Source: Cellulomonas sp. S1-8 (GTDB lineage Bacteria; Actinomycetota; Actinomycetes; Actinomycetales; Cellulomonadaceae). Taken from it: a DNA stretch of 64,000 nucleotides. The position numbers and the translations under genes were made by a program. The notes beneath the pieces are model-generated. The model saw only the letters and a program-made list of their open reading frames with translations, had not been told where the DNA came from and did no database searches. The stretch covers positions 4,402,001 to 4,466,000 of the forward strand of contig NZ_CP110806.1 in the NCBI RefSeq assembly GCF_026184235.1, in the 5' to 3' direction. This document shows, piece by piece, positions 17,199 to 26,652 of this stretch; the stretch's first letter is position 1; every line of letters begins with the position of its first letter.

Positions 17199-18454
17199 CA
17201 GGAGCTCACCGCCCCCAGCCCCCAGGTGCGGCGCTGCGCGACCCGGTCCCACGAGTCGTCGAGCCCGTCGAGGAAGGCGTCGGCGTCCTTGTCGATGAGG
17301 AGCCGCTGGAGCAGCGGCCCCAGCGGGATCGCGGGGATGAACTGGTGGTCGTCGAAGCCCACGAGACGCTCCTGCCGGATGTAGGGCTGGATCCCCGCGA
17401 GCGCGGGGTCGGGGTTGGTCGCGCCCGCGAGCGCGGGGATCGCGACCTGCTGCTCGGCGTAGTCCTGGACGGCGTCGGGCTCCAGGAGGAAGTCGATGAA
17501 CCGGCGTGACTCCTCCGGGTGCGCGCCGCCCGCGCCGGCGGTGACGAGCACGTCGACCCCCGAGACGAGGCGGGTGTCCGCCGGGTCGTCGGTCGCGGGC
17601 AGCGCGAAGCTGCCGACGGTGAAGTCCGGCTCGAAGCTGCGGATCTGCGGGACCGCGTAGCTGCCCAGCAGGAGCATCGCCGACTCCCCGGCGGCGAACG
17701 CGACGGTGCCCTCCTGGTAGCCGAAGCCGGCGGGGTTCGGCTGCGTGTACTCGAAGAGCTCGAGCTCCTTCTCGGCGGCCTCGCGCCACCCCTCGGCGAA
17801 GGTCGCCTCACCGGCGAACCGGGCCTCGAAGAAGCCGTCGGGTGCCGTCTGGGCGGTGAGCGGCGCGAGCGGCGCCTGGGCCGTCCAGGCGTCGCCGAGC
17901 ATCGCGTAGAACGGGGTGACGTCCGCCGCCTGGAAGGTCTGCGCCGCGCCGATCAGCTCGTCCCAGGTCTGCGGGATCTCGACCCCGTGCTGCTCGAAGA
18001 GCTCGACGTTGTACAGCACCCCGCTCGCGTTCGCGGCGAACGGGATGCCGTTGACCGCACCCTCGTCGCTCGCGCCGAGGTCCTGCAGGATCTTCACGTA
18101 GCCCTCGTTGAGGTCCTCCAGGACCGGGTCCCCGGCGTAGTCCACGAAGATCCCCGCCGAGGCGAGCTCCCCGAACGTCCCGTTGCCGTTGAGCGTCAGC
18201 ACGTCGGGCACGTCGTCCTTGACCAGGCGTGCGCGCAGGGCGGTCTCCGGGTCGGGGACGTTGTCGACGACGATGTCGATGTCCGGGTTCTCCGCCTCGA
18301 ACTGCGCGGCGCGCTGCTCGAAGTACTCGACGGCCTCGGGCTTGAACTGGAAGAAGGTGAGCGTCGTGCGGCCGTCGCCGCCTGAGCAGGCGACGAGCGT
18401 GGAGGCGGCGAGCCCGGCGACGAGCAGCCTCGCGACGGTGCGGGGTGGTGCCAT
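17198..18454 (-). CDS. ABC transporter sugar-binding lipoprotein
   Basis: 418 aa with a lipoprotein signal: RLLVAGLAASTLVACSGG, the Cys after LVA being the lipid site. The mature part is a type 1 extracellular solute-binding protein (TLTFFQFKPEAVEYFEQRAA, DIDIVVDNVPDPETALR, GIPFAANASGVLYNVELF). It should deliver sugars to the two permeases encoded directly after it. ATG 18454 has GAAGG eight bases upstream. It follows the GH36 gene by 32 bases. Ligand inferred as raffinose-family or galactoside oligosaccharide from the operon. Confidence 0.92.
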   Translation of the reverse strand: MAPPRTVARLLVAGLAASTLVACSGGDGRTTLTFFQFKPEAVEYFEQRAAQFEAENPDIDIVVDNVPDPETALRARLVKDDVPDVLTLNGNGTFGELASAGIFVDYAGDPVLEDLNEGYVKILQDLGASDEGAVNGIPFAANASGVLYNVELFEQHGVEIPQTWDELIGAAQTFQAADVTPFYAMLGDAWTAQAPLAPLTAQTAPDGFFEARFAGEATFAEGWREAAEKELELFEYTQPNPAGFGYQEGTVAFAAGESAMLLLGSYAVPQIRSFEPDFTVGSFALPATDDPADTRLVSGVDVLVTAGAGGAHPEESRRFIDFLLEPDAVQDYAEQQVAIPALAGATNPDPALAGIQPYIRQERLVGFDDHQFIPAIPLGPLLQRLLIDKDADAFLDGLDDSWDRVAQRRTWGLGAVSS

Positions 18455-18486
18455 GACTGATGCCCTTCGAGGAGGAGGTGGCGAGC

Positions 18487-20661
18487 TCAGTCGGCCGAGG
18501 GACCGCTGGGTGCCCGGCGCGCGTGCAGCAGCACGAGGCGCTCGGGGAGGAGCGACGGGGCCTGGACCCCGACCGCCGCGAGGGTGCGGCCGCTCAGCCG
18601 CGTGCCGTCCGCCCACCACGGGACGGGGTAGATCGCGTCGCCGCGCGCCGCCGCGTGCCCCGGGGGCAGCGGCCGCAGGTCGTAGGTGGTGTCGGGGTCG
18701 AGCCCGGGCAGCCGCAGCCGCCCGGGCGGGCTCGTGACCGACGTACCGAGGGTGACGACCGCGTAGATCGCCTCCGCGCGGTCCGGCGCGACGACGCCGT
18801 GCACCCACAGCGACGGGTCGGGGGTGTCCGCGTGCACGACCGTGCCGCCGTGCAGCAGCGCGCGGTGCTCCTGGTGCGCGGCGATCCACGTCGCCAGCGC
18901 GGCGAGGTCGGCGTCGGACGCGGACGTCAGGTCCCACTCGATCCCGAGGTGGGAGAAGAACGCGGTGCCCGCACGGAACCCGAGCACGTGCGTGCGCCCG
19001 GTCGTGTGCGCCGTCGGCGCCCCGATGTGCGAGCCCACCATCTCCGGTGGCAGGAGCAGCCCGATCCCGGCCTCGATGCCCTGCCGCTCGAGCGCGTCGA
19101 TGGTGTCCGAGGCCCACACCCGCTCGGCGCGTTCCATGATCCCCAGGTCGGTGCGCCCGCCGCCCCCCGCGCACGACTCGATCTCCAGCCCCGGGTGCCG
19201 GGCGCGCAGCTCGTCCATCAGCCGGTAGGTCGCCAGGGTCTGCTCGTGCACCCCCGCCCGGCCGGTCGGCCACAGGCCCGCGTCGATCAGGTCGCGGTTG
19301 TGGTCCCACTTCACGTAGTCGATCGGGTGCGCGGACAGGATCGCGTCGATCCGCTCCAGGACGTGCGCGTACGCCTCCGGGTGCGCCAGGTTGAGGACCT
19401 GCTGGCGGCGAGCGGGCGGCCCGAGGCGGCCCCCGGTCTGCAGCAGCCACTCGGGGTGCGCGCGCGCGAGGTCGGAGTCCGGGTTCACCATCTCGGGCTC
19501 GAACCACAGCCCGAACTGCATCCCGAGGCGCCGCACGTGGTCCACGAGCGGGCCGAGCCCGTCGGGCCAGACGTCCTCGTCGACGTACCAGTCACCCAGG
19601 CCGGCGGAGTCGTCCCGGCGACCGCGGAACCAGCCGTCGTCGAGCACGTACCGCTCGACCCCGATCGCGGCGGCCCGGTCCGCCAGCCCCGCGAGCCGGT
19701 CGTGGTCGTGGTCGAAGTACACCGCCTCCCACACGTTGAGGATCACCGGCCGCGGGGTGCGCGGGTGCTGCGGCCGGGCGCGCAGGTGCGTGTGGAACCG
19801 ACCGGCGAGCTCGTCGAGGCCCGCGCCGTAGGACGCGTAGACCCACGGGCTCGTGTACGTCTGGCCGTGCGCGAGGCGCACCTCCCCCATGAGCAGCAGC
19901 TCCCCGGCGCCCAGCAGACGCACGCCCGACGCCGTCCGCTCGGCGAGGGTGCGCGTGTTGCCGGACCACCCCACGTGCACGCCCCACACCTCGCCGGTGC
20001 GGTACCCGAAGCCGGACCGTCCCGCGAGCAGCAGGACCGTCGCGTCGTGCGCCCGCCCGCGACGGCTCTCGCGCAGCCGGGTGCCGACGTCGAACGGCGC
20101 CCGCTGCGGCGAGCGCTCCCTCAGGTGCCGGCCGGTGAAGTCGAGCACCTCCTGCGCCTCGGACGGGACGGGGAGCATCACGTCGAGCGACCCCAGCGTG
20201 TACGTCCCGGGCCCGGTGCTCGTCAGCGCGGCGCGGGTGCGCAGCAGGCCACCGGCGAGGAGCTCGAGCTCGAGGTCGAGGTCCAGGTCCGCGACGTCGT
20301 CGCGCGCGGTCACGCGCACGCCGTCCTCGACGCCGGGGCGGGGCCGGTGCTCGTGCGCCGTGCCGGTGGAGGTGAACGCGACCGAGAAGTCGGCGCCCTC
20401 GCGGTGCCCGGTGACGCCGGGTGTGCCGAGCCACCCCAGCGACTGCTCGGGGAGGAGCGAGACCGGCACGGGCGCGTCGGTGGAGCCCGGCGCCGGCGGC
20501 GGCACGCTCGCCGTCCGGAGCCGGCGGAGCTCGCCGTCCGGCACGTCACCGAGGTCGGCACCCCAGTGCAGGACGCGTGGCAGGCGGTCGCCCGCGACAT
20601 CCAGCACCAGGCTGACACCGGCGGACCGCAGGTGCAGCAGGTCGGCGGACGACGTCGTCAC
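18487..20661 (-). CDS. GH36 alpha-galactosidase
   Basis: 724 aa from GTG 20661, which follows AGGGGG; an upstream in-frame GTG at 20703 lies in the promoter. N-terminal beta-sandwich, then the (beta/alpha)8 barrel with RPVILNVWEAVYFDHD, RYVLDDGWFRGR, LWFEPEMVNPDSDL and the nucleophile Asp in YVKWDHNR; the acid/base Asp is in WASDTIDALERQ, and ESCAGGGGRTDLG is the conserved glycine loop. No signal peptide, so it acts inside the cell on imported alpha-galactosides (melibiose, raffinose). First gene of the operon with the transporter; released galactose can be used by the divergent galK. Confidence 0.92.
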   Translation of the reverse strand: MTTSSADLLHLRSAGVSLVLDVAGDRLPRVLHWGADLGDVPDGELRRLRTASVPPPAPGSTDAPVPVSLLPEQSLGWLGTPGVTGHREGADFSVAFTSTGTAHEHRPRPGVEDGVRVTARDDVADLDLDLELELLAGGLLRTRAALTSTGPGTYTLGSLDVMLPVPSEAQEVLDFTGRHLRERSPQRAPFDVGTRLRESRRGRAHDATVLLLAGRSGFGYRTGEVWGVHVGWSGNTRTLAERTASGVRLLGAGELLLMGEVRLAHGQTYTSPWVYASYGAGLDELAGRFHTHLRARPQHPRTPRPVILNVWEAVYFDHDHDRLAGLADRAAAIGVERYVLDDGWFRGRRDDSAGLGDWYVDEDVWPDGLGPLVDHVRRLGMQFGLWFEPEMVNPDSDLARAHPEWLLQTGGRLGPPARRQQVLNLAHPEAYAHVLERIDAILSAHPIDYVKWDHNRDLIDAGLWPTGRAGVHEQTLATYRLMDELRARHPGLEIESCAGGGGRTDLGIMERAERVWASDTIDALERQGIEAGIGLLLPPEMVGSHIGAPTAHTTGRTHVLGFRAGTAFFSHLGIEWDLTSASDADLAALATWIAAHQEHRALLHGGTVVHADTPDPSLWVHGVVAPDRAEAIYAVVTLGTSVTSPPGRLRLPGLDPDTTYDLRPLPPGHAAARGDAIYPVPWWADGTRLSGRTLAAVGVQAPSLLPERLVLLHARRAPSGPSAD

Positions 20662-20843
20662 GAGACCCCCTGATTCGACTGAACGGGTGATATTCAGTGT
20701 CACGCCGAAAGTTCCAGGACGTCAAGTCGAGACCTGCGCCACATCTTTCGCGCATGAGGGAGGCGCACGCTTCCGTGGCAGATGTATCGTCGCCCTATCC
20801 GTGTGCGGCAGGATGGTCGCGCCGGCCGGTGCGAAGGAGGAGG
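20662..20843. promoter_or_regulatory. Divergent control region between GH36 and ROK genes
   Basis: The 182-bp gap separates divergent galactoside genes. ACTGAA-N9-TTCAGT (20678-20698) is a perfect six-base inverted repeat close to the GH36 start. A second loose repeat ACATCT...AGATGT lies at 20741-20785. These are candidate binding sites of the ROK repressor encoded on the right. The ROK gene has a very strong ribosome site (GGAGGAGG). Confidence 0.4.
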
Positions 20844-21983
20844 ATGACGGACGTCGCCTCGTGGGCACCCTCCGGCGGTTCCACCCGGGACGTCGCGCTC
20901 GAGGTGCTGCTGCGCGGCCCGCTCTCGCGCACCGAGCTCGCACGCCGCCTGAACCTGTCGCAGGCCAGCCTCTCGCGCCTGACCAAGCCCCTGATCGAGG
21001 GCGGCACGCTCGTCGAGACGGAGCCCGCACGCGATCCGGCGACGGGGCGTCCCGCACGGCCGCTCGACGTCGTGCCCGCCACCCACCAGTTCGCCGGCGT
21101 CAAGGTCACGGGCGACGCCGCCCACGCCGTGCTGGTCGACCTGCGCGGCAACGTCCTCGCCGACGCGAGCGCCGCCCTCGTCGACCACGACCCGGGGCAC
21201 GTCGTCGACGTGGTCGCCGCGCTCACGCACGAGCTGGCCGGGGAGGCGGACGTCACCGGTCTCGGCGTCGCGCTCGGGGGCCACTCCCCCGACCACCGCT
21301 CGGTGCACCGGGCACCGTTCCTCGGCTGGGACGACGTGGCCTTCGCCCAGCAGGTGGAGCAGGCGACCGGCCTGCCGACGGTCCTCGAGAACGACGTCGC
21401 CGCGCTCACCGCAGCCGAGCACTGGTTCGGTGCCGGTCGCGGGCTCGACAGCCTCGCCGTCATCACCGTCGGCGCCGGCGTCGGCTACGGGCTCGTCCAG
21501 CACGGCCGGCAGGTGACGCACCGTGACATGGGCCTCGGCCTCGTCGGCCACTACCCGCTCGACCCCAACGGCGCCGTCTGCTTCGACGGGCACCGCGGCT
21601 GCGCCACGGCGATGCTGACCATCCCGTCCCTCACCGCGCAGGCCGGCGTCGCCCTCGGTCGCCCGGTCGACTTCACCGAGCTCCTCGCGCTCGCCCGGGA
21701 CTCGCAGCCCGTGGCTCGACGGCTCGTGCGGGAGGCCGTGACCGCACTCGGCCGCCTCGTCGCCGCCGTGGCGAACCTGACCATGCCCGAACGCATCGTG
21801 GTGACCGGCGAGGGGGTGGCGCTCGTCGACGCCCAGCCCGCCGCGCTGCGGCTCGCCATCGCTCGCGACCGCGACCCCCGCGCGTCACCGCTCGACCTCG
21901 TGACACGACCTGGAGACTTCACGCAGTGGGCGCGCGGCGCCGCCGTCGTCGCCATCCAGGACTTCGTCCTGCGCGCACCCTGA
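20844..21983 (+). CDS. ROK-family transcriptional repressor
   Basis: 379 aa from ATG 20844 with GGAGGAGG just upstream. N-terminal winged helix (DVALEVLLRGPLSRTELARRL NLSQASLSRL, split here) followed by a sugar-kinase-like ROK fold: LGVALGGHSPDHR, VLENDVAALTAAEHWFG, ITVGAGVGYGLV. The zinc-binding motif C-x-G-x-x-G-C is reduced to CFDGHRGCATAM, which keeps two Cys. The protein probably senses galactose or a galactoside and represses the GH36-transport operon and its own operon with galK. The next gene starts 50 bases on. Confidence 0.88.
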   Translation: MTDVASWAPSGGSTRDVALEVLLRGPLSRTELARRLNLSQASLSRLTKPLIEGGTLVETEPARDPATGRPARPLDVVPATHQFAGVKVTGDAAHAVLVDLRGNVLADASAALVDHDPGHVVDVVAALTHELAGEADVTGLGVALGGHSPDHRSVHRAPFLGWDDVAFAQQVEQATGLPTVLENDVAALTAAEHWFGAGRGLDSLAVITVGAGVGYGLVQHGRQVTHRDMGLGLVGHYPLDPNGAVCFDGHRGCATAMLTIPSLTAQAGVALGRPVDFTELLALARDSQPVARRLVREAVTALGRLVAAVANLTMPERIVVTGEGVALVDAQPAALRLAIARDRDPRASPLDLVTRPGDFTQWARGAAVVAIQDFVLRAP

Positions 21984-22032
21984 GGGTGCCGCGGCGACGG
22001 CACCGACCGAGAAGAGCGAGGAGCGAGCACCC

Positions 22033-23247
22033 GTGAGCGTCACCCTGATCCCGGCATGGTCGGACGAGGAGGGCACGCAGCGCGCTGCCGCGCTGTGGGC
22101 CGCGACGTTCGGGGGGCGTCCCGACGGGGTGTGGGCCGCACCCGGGCGGGTCAACATCATCGGTGAGCACGTGGACTACAACGGCGGACCGTGCCTGCCC
22201 GTCGCGCTGCCGCACCGGACGTTCGTCGCGATGACCCGCCGCGACGACCAGCAGGTCCGCCTGGTCTCCGACCTCGCGCCGCACGACGTGTGGTCGGGCG
22301 CCCTGGCGCAGATCGCACCGGGCGGGGTCCGGGGGTGGGTCGCCTACGCCGGCGGGCCGGCGTGGGCGCTGGCGCAGGCCGGGCACCCGGTGGGCGGCTT
22401 CGACGCCGCCATCGTGTCGTGCGTGCCGCTCGGTGCGGGCCTGTCGTCGTCCGCCGCGGTCGAGTGCGCCGTCGCCCTGGCCCTCGACGAGACGTTCGGG
22501 CTGGGCCTCGGCGCCGACGACGCGGGACGACGCGCCCTCGCGGACGCGTGCATCCGGACCGAGGCGCAGGTCGCGGGTGCGAACACCGGCGGCATGGACC
22601 AGTCCGTGTCGCTGCGCGCGCAGGCCGACCACGCCCTGCTGCTCGACTTCCGCGACGGCAGCGCCCAGCAGGTCCCCCTCGACCTCACGACGAGCGGTCT
22701 CGAGCTGCTGGTGATCGACACGCGGGCCCCGCACTCGCTCGACGACGGCCAGTACGCCGAGCGTCGGGCGACCTGCGAGCAGGCGGCGGCGCTCCTGGGG
22801 GTCGGCACCCTGCGCGAGGTCACCGACCTCGACGCTGCGCTCGCGCAGCTGCCGGACGCGGTGATGCGCCGTCGGGTCCGGCACGTCGTCACCGAGATCG
22901 CCCGGGTCGAGGTGTGCACCGGGCTCGTCCGCGACGGTCGCCTCCGGGACGTCGGCCCGCTGCTGGACGCCTCGCACGCGTCGCTGCGCACCGACTACGA
23001 GGTCACGTGCGTCGAGCTCGACGTCGCGGTCGAGGCCGCCCGGTCGGCCGGTGCGCTGGGTGCCCGGATGACCGGTGGCGGCTTCGGCGGATCGGCGATC
23101 GCCCTGGTCGAGGCCGGGACCGTCCCCGCGGTGTCGCTCGCGGTGCAGGAGGCGTTCGCCGTCCGGGGCCTCGCCGAGCCGGCCTTCCTCCTCGCCCACG
23201 CCGGCCCCGGCGGCGCACGCGTCCCGAGAAGGAGCGACGAGTCATGA
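22033..23247 (+). CDS. galK: Galactokinase
   Basis: 404 aa from GTG 22033 (GAGGAG upstream). All GHMP-kinase motifs are present: GRVNIIGEHVDYNGG (galactokinase signature), PLGAGLSSSAAVE (phosphate loop) and ARMTGGGFGGSAIAL. GGMDQSVS includes the catalytic-base Asp region. It phosphorylates alpha-D-galactose to galactose-1-phosphate with ATP in the cytosol, the first step after GH36 hydrolysis. The stop overlaps the next start (ATGA), so it is coupled to the uridylyltransferase gene. Confidence 0.94.
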   Translation: MSVTLIPAWSDEEGTQRAAALWAATFGGRPDGVWAAPGRVNIIGEHVDYNGGPCLPVALPHRTFVAMTRRDDQQVRLVSDLAPHDVWSGALAQIAPGGVRGWVAYAGGPAWALAQAGHPVGGFDAAIVSCVPLGAGLSSSAAVECAVALALDETFGLGLGADDAGRRALADACIRTEAQVAGANTGGMDQSVSLRAQADHALLLDFRDGSAQQVPLDLTTSGLELLVIDTRAPHSLDDGQYAERRATCEQAAALLGVGTLREVTDLDAALAQLPDAVMRRRVRHVVTEIARVEVCTGLVRDGRLRDVGPLLDASHASLRTDYEVTCVELDVAVEAARSAGALGARMTGGGFGGSAIALVEAGTVPAVSLAVQEAFAVRGLAEPAFLLAHAGPGGARVPRRSDES

Positions 23248-24659
23248 CGGACACGGCACTGAGCCAGGCACAGGCCAAGATGCGGGCGGCGGGCGTCGCC
23301 GACGCCGCGATCGAGGTCTTCACCCACTACGTCGGTCGGCTCCGCGCCGGGGCCACGGGCGTGATCCGCGAGGACACCATCGCCCCGCTCCTCGACCCGC
23401 CCCACCTGTCCGACGTGACCGTCGACCGCCGCACAGCGCAGCAGGCGCTCGCGCGGACGGCGATCCTCAAGCTCAACGGCGGGCTCGGGACGTCCATGGG
23501 GATGGACCGCGCCAAGTCGCTCCTCCCCGTCCGCGACGGACGCACCTTCCTCGACCTCATCGTGGCGCAGGTGCAGCACGTCAGGTCGTCGTACGACGTG
23601 CGGCTGCCGCTGACGTTCATGAACTCCTTCCGCACCGACGCCGACACGCGCGCCGCCCTGGCCCGGCACGAGGGCGTCGAGGTCGACGGGGTCCCCCTGA
23701 CCTTCCTGCAGCACCAGGAGCCGAAGCTGCTCACCGCGGACCTCAGTCCGGTCAGCTGGCCCGCGGACCCCTCGCTGGAGTGGTGCCCCCCGGGCCACGG
23801 CGACCTCTACACCGCCCTGCTGACCTCCGGGACGCTGGACCGGCTCCTCGACGCGGGCTACCGCTACGCCAACGTCTCGAACTCCGACAACCTGGGTGCG
23901 GCGCCGAGCCCGACGATCGCCGGGTGGTTCGCCGGCTCGGGGGCGCCGTACGCAGCCGAGCTGTGCCGACGGACCGCCGCCGACCGCAAGGGCGGGCACC
24001 TCGCGATCCGCACGAGCGACCACCGGCTGATCCTGCGTGACACCGCGCAGACCGCACCGGAGGACATGGACTTCTTCACCCACGAGCACCGCCACCCGTT
24101 CTTCCACACCAACAACCTGTGGTTCGACCTCGAGCAGCTGGCTGCCGCGCTCGCCGCGCGCGGGCCGGTCCTCGGGCTGCCGCTGATCCGGAACGTGAAG
24201 ACCGTCGACCCGACCGACCCGTCGTCGCCCGAGGTCGTCCAGATCGAGACGGCCATGGGTGCCGCCATCGAGGTCTTCGACGGCGCCACGGCGATCGTCG
24301 TCGGGCGGGAGCGGTTCCTGCCCGTGAAGACGACGAACGACCTCCTGCTCGTCCGCTCCGACGCCTACCGCCTCGGTGAGGACGCCACGCTGCGGCCCGT
24401 CGTGGAGCCGGCGCCGCTCGTCGACCTCGACCGGGAGCACTACACGACCGTCGCGAGGTTCGACGACCGGTTCCCCGGGGGCCCTCCCTCGCTGCGGGAC
24501 GCGACGTCGCTCACCGTCCGGGGGGAGTGGACCTTCGAGGGGGGCGTCGCCGTCGTCGGCGCTGCGACGCTCGGCCCGCAGGGTGCGCCGGGGACCGTGC
24601 CGGCGGGCACCACGCTCGGCCCGGCAGGACCGAGCGCCCAGGAGCCGTCCGCGCCCTGA
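23244..24659 (+). CDS. UTP-sugar-1-phosphate uridylyltransferase (eukaryotic-type UDPGP family)
   Basis: 471 aa. The signature KLNGGLGTSMG with MDRAKSLLPVRDGRTFLDL identifies the UDPGP family (eukaryotic-type UDP-glucose pyrophosphorylase), unlike bacterial GalU. Further family motifs are FMNSF, QHQEPKLL, PPGHGDLYTAL, NSDNLGA and LPVKTTNDLL (Lys near the active site). It overlaps galK by four bases. In bifidobacteria an enzyme of this type turns galactose-1-phosphate straight into UDP-galactose; here the gene order suggests the same role and there is no galT in the window. UDP-glucose synthesis is the alternative. Confidence 0.88.
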   Translation: MTDTALSQAQAKMRAAGVADAAIEVFTHYVGRLRAGATGVIREDTIAPLLDPPHLSDVTVDRRTAQQALARTAILKLNGGLGTSMGMDRAKSLLPVRDGRTFLDLIVAQVQHVRSSYDVRLPLTFMNSFRTDADTRAALARHEGVEVDGVPLTFLQHQEPKLLTADLSPVSWPADPSLEWCPPGHGDLYTALLTSGTLDRLLDAGYRYANVSNSDNLGAAPSPTIAGWFAGSGAPYAAELCRRTAADRKGGHLAIRTSDHRLILRDTAQTAPEDMDFFTHEHRHPFFHTNNLWFDLEQLAAALAARGPVLGLPLIRNVKTVDPTDPSSPEVVQIETAMGAAIEVFDGATAIVVGRERFLPVKTTNDLLLVRSDAYRLGEDATLRPVVEPAPLVDLDREHYTTVARFDDRFPGGPPSLRDATSLTVRGEWTFEGGVAVVGAATLGPQGAPGTVPAGTTLGPAGPSAQEPSAP

Positions 24660-24674
24660 CCGGGAGCCCGGCGC

Positions 24675-25148
24675 CTACGCGTCGGGGTCGCGGGCGTTCC
24701 AGCCGGGCTGGTCGACGCGGATCGCGTCGTCCCCGACGAACTGCCGGAGGGTGTCCTCGAGCGCCGCGACGGCGGCACGCCCCGCCTGCGTCTCCCACTG
24801 CTCGCGCAGCTCGGCGAAGACCGCCTCGCCCTCCTGCAGCAGGGTCAGCCCGCGCTCGGTGACGCGCAGGCCGATCCGGCGCCGGTCGGCGGGGTCGGGC
24901 TCACGTGCGACGTAGCCGCGCGCCTCGAGGACCGCGATGGTCTTGGCCGCCGCCTGCTTGGTGACCGACATCGCGCGTCCGAGCGCGGAGGCGCTGTCCG
25001 CGCCGCTCAGGATCGAGCGGAGGGCGAAGTCGTGCACGGGCCGGACGTCCTCGTAGCCACGCTCTGCCAGCTCGGCCCCGGCCTGGTCCGCCAGGGTGCG
25101 GAATCCGGCGAGCAGGAGCAGCGCCAGGTCGGCGCCCGATCGGGACAT
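24675..25148 (-). CDS. MarR-family regulator
   Basis: 157 aa. Winged helix with SALGRAMSVTKQAAAKTIAV LEARGYVAREPDPADRRRIGL (split here); DPADRR is the conserved MarR wing. The N- and C-terminal dimer helices are complete. It is divergent from an epoxide-hydrolase-like gene, and two matching dyads lie in the 85-bp gap, so it very likely represses both itself and the hydrolase. The inducer is probably a substrate of that enzyme, but unknown. Confidence 0.9.
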   Translation of the reverse strand: MSRSGADLALLLLAGFRTLADQAGAELAERGYEDVRPVHDFALRSILSGADSASALGRAMSVTKQAAAKTIAVLEARGYVAREPDPADRRRIGLRVTERGLTLLQEGEAVFAELREQWETQAGRAAVAALEDTLRQFVGDDAIRVDQPGWNARDPDA

Positions 25149-25177
25149 GCGGCGAGCCTAGCCCGCGGCTTGACGTC

Positions 25178-25217
25178 GACAACCTGGCTGTCTACTGTGA
25201 TTGACAACTAGGTTGTC
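25178..25217. promoter_or_regulatory. Twin MarR operators
   Basis: GACAACTAGGTTGTC (25203-25217) is a perfect 6-3-6 dyad. GACAACCTGGCTGTC (25178-25192) is the same site with one mismatched pair. Their centres are 25 bp apart and both fall between the divergent MarR and hydrolase starts, overlapping TTGAC sequences that look like -35 boxes. This is a textbook autoregulatory arrangement. Confidence 0.8.
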
Positions 25218-25233
25218 TATTGAGGAGCCTCCC

Positions 25234-26118
25234 ATGCCCGTCATCACCCCCGCCGGCGCGACCGTCCCCGGCGTGACCCACCACCTCACCGACCTCAACG
25301 GCACGCAGCTGCACCACGTCACCGCCGGGACCACCGGCTCGCCGATCCTCCTGGTGCACGGGTGGCCGGAGACGTGGTGGGCGTTCCGCACGCTCATCCC
25401 CCTGCTCGCCCAGGACCACCGCGTCCACGCCCTCGACCTGCGCGGCTTCGGCGACTCCGGCAGCGACGGCGCCGACGGCGGTGAGCTCGTGGCCGCGGAG
25501 GACCTGCACCACCTGGTCCAGCACCTCGGCACCGGCCCCGTCCACCTCGTGTGCCAGGACATCAGCGGCGGCCTGGGCTTCCGGTTCGCGGCCACCCACC
25601 CCGAGGACGTCCTCAGCCTCACCGCCGTCGAGTCGACCCTCGCCGGGTACGGGCTCGAGATGCTCGCCGACGTGAACGGCTCCGGCTCGTGGCACGTCGG
25701 GTTCCTCGGCGCCCCCGGCATCGCGTCCATGCTGCTCCCGGGCCACGAGCGCGAGCTCCTGGCCGACTGGGCCTACCCGATGATGAACGGCACGCCGGGG
25801 GCCGTCACCGAGACCGACCTCGACGAGCTCGTCCGCACCTACTCGCGCCCGGGCGCCTGGCGCGGCACCGAGGGCCTCTACCGCTCGATCTTCACCGACG
25901 ACGGTGCGACCCGCGCCCTGGCGGAGTCCCGGCCGATCGCCGTCCCGGTGCTCACCGTCGACGGCGTCAACCACCCGTTCACCGAGAACACGTTCCGCCA
26001 GGTGAGCGTCGGCGAGGTCACCGCCGTCCACATCGAGGGCGTCGGCCACCTCGTCGCGCAGGAGGCGCCCGAGGCGCTCGCGTCCGCGATCCTCGCCTTC
26101 GTCGCGCAGGTCGGCTGA
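25234..26118 (+). CDS. Alpha/beta hydrolase, epoxide-hydrolase-like
   Basis: 294 aa from ATG 25234 (TGAGGAG upstream); the ORF can be extended to 25201 but that would start inside the operator. LLVHGWPETWWAF is the oxyanion region, and the nucleophile elbow VCQDISGGLGF carries Asp109 rather than Ser, as in epoxide hydrolases and haloalkane dehalogenases. DLRGFGDSG, the late acid region LTVDGVNHPF and the catalytic His in EGVGHLVAQEAPE complete the fold. Divergent MarR regulator with twin operators indicates substrate-inducible expression. Substrate unknown. Confidence 0.88.
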   Translation: MPVITPAGATVPGVTHHLTDLNGTQLHHVTAGTTGSPILLVHGWPETWWAFRTLIPLLAQDHRVHALDLRGFGDSGSDGADGGELVAAEDLHHLVQHLGTGPVHLVCQDISGGLGFRFAATHPEDVLSLTAVESTLAGYGLEMLADVNGSGSWHVGFLGAPGIASMLLPGHERELLADWAYPMMNGTPGAVTETDLDELVRTYSRPGAWRGTEGLYRSIFTDDGATRALAESRPIAVPVLTVDGVNHPFTENTFRQVSVGEVTAVHIEGVGHLVAQEAPEALASAILAFVAQVG

Positions 26119-26143
26119 GCCGCGGCGGCGGCTCGGCCCGCGG

Positions 26144-26476
26144 TCAGCTGCGCGGCGCGTACATGATGACGGCGACGCCGAGCAGGCAGATGCCGGCGCC
26201 GATGACGTCCCAGCGGTCGGGCTGGAACTTGTCGACGGCCATACCCCAGGCCAGCGACCCGGCGACGAAGATCCCGCCGTACGCAGCCAGGATGCGCCCG
26301 AAGTTCGCGTCCGGCTGCAGTGTCGCGACGAACCCGTAGGCACCGAGGGCGACGACGCCGGCACCGATCCACAGCACGCCGCGGTGCTCACGCACGCCCT
26401 GCCAGATCAGCCACGCGCCGCCGATCTCGGCAACGGCCGCGACGGCGAACAGGAGCAACGAGCGCAGCAGCGTCAT
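26144..26476 (-). CDS. YnfA-family (UPF0060) small membrane protein
   Basis: 110 aa with four membrane helices. Family motifs are [47 protein letters not shown] (split here) and [18 protein letters not shown]. YnfA proteins are distantly related to small multidrug-resistance transporters; transport by this one is unproven. Monocistronic, converging with the hydrolase gene. Length is exactly that of the family. Confidence 0.92.
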   Translation of the reverse strand: MTLLRSLLLFAVAAVAEIGGAWLIWQGVREHRGVLWIGAGVVALGAYGFVATLQPDANFGRILAAYGGIFVAGSLAWGMAVDKFQPDRWDVIGAGICLLGVAVIMYAPRS

Positions 26477-26652
26477 GGGAGAAGTCTGTCGTGACGCCCT
26501 CCTCCTAATCGATTCCGCGGTGGCTCGGGGGCTCCGACCGGCCGGGTCCCGGACCTACGGTGATCGAACCGATACGACAGCCGCCGGACGCAGCGTCGGC
26601 GGCCGTGGGCGGGAGTCGCTCCGCCACGTCGTCCACCAGCCTGAGGACCGCC

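Noticed and set aside
20697..20843. Longer N terminus for the ROK repressor
   Set aside because: The extension lies in the control region, while ATG 20844 has a near-ideal ribosome site and starts directly before the winged helix.
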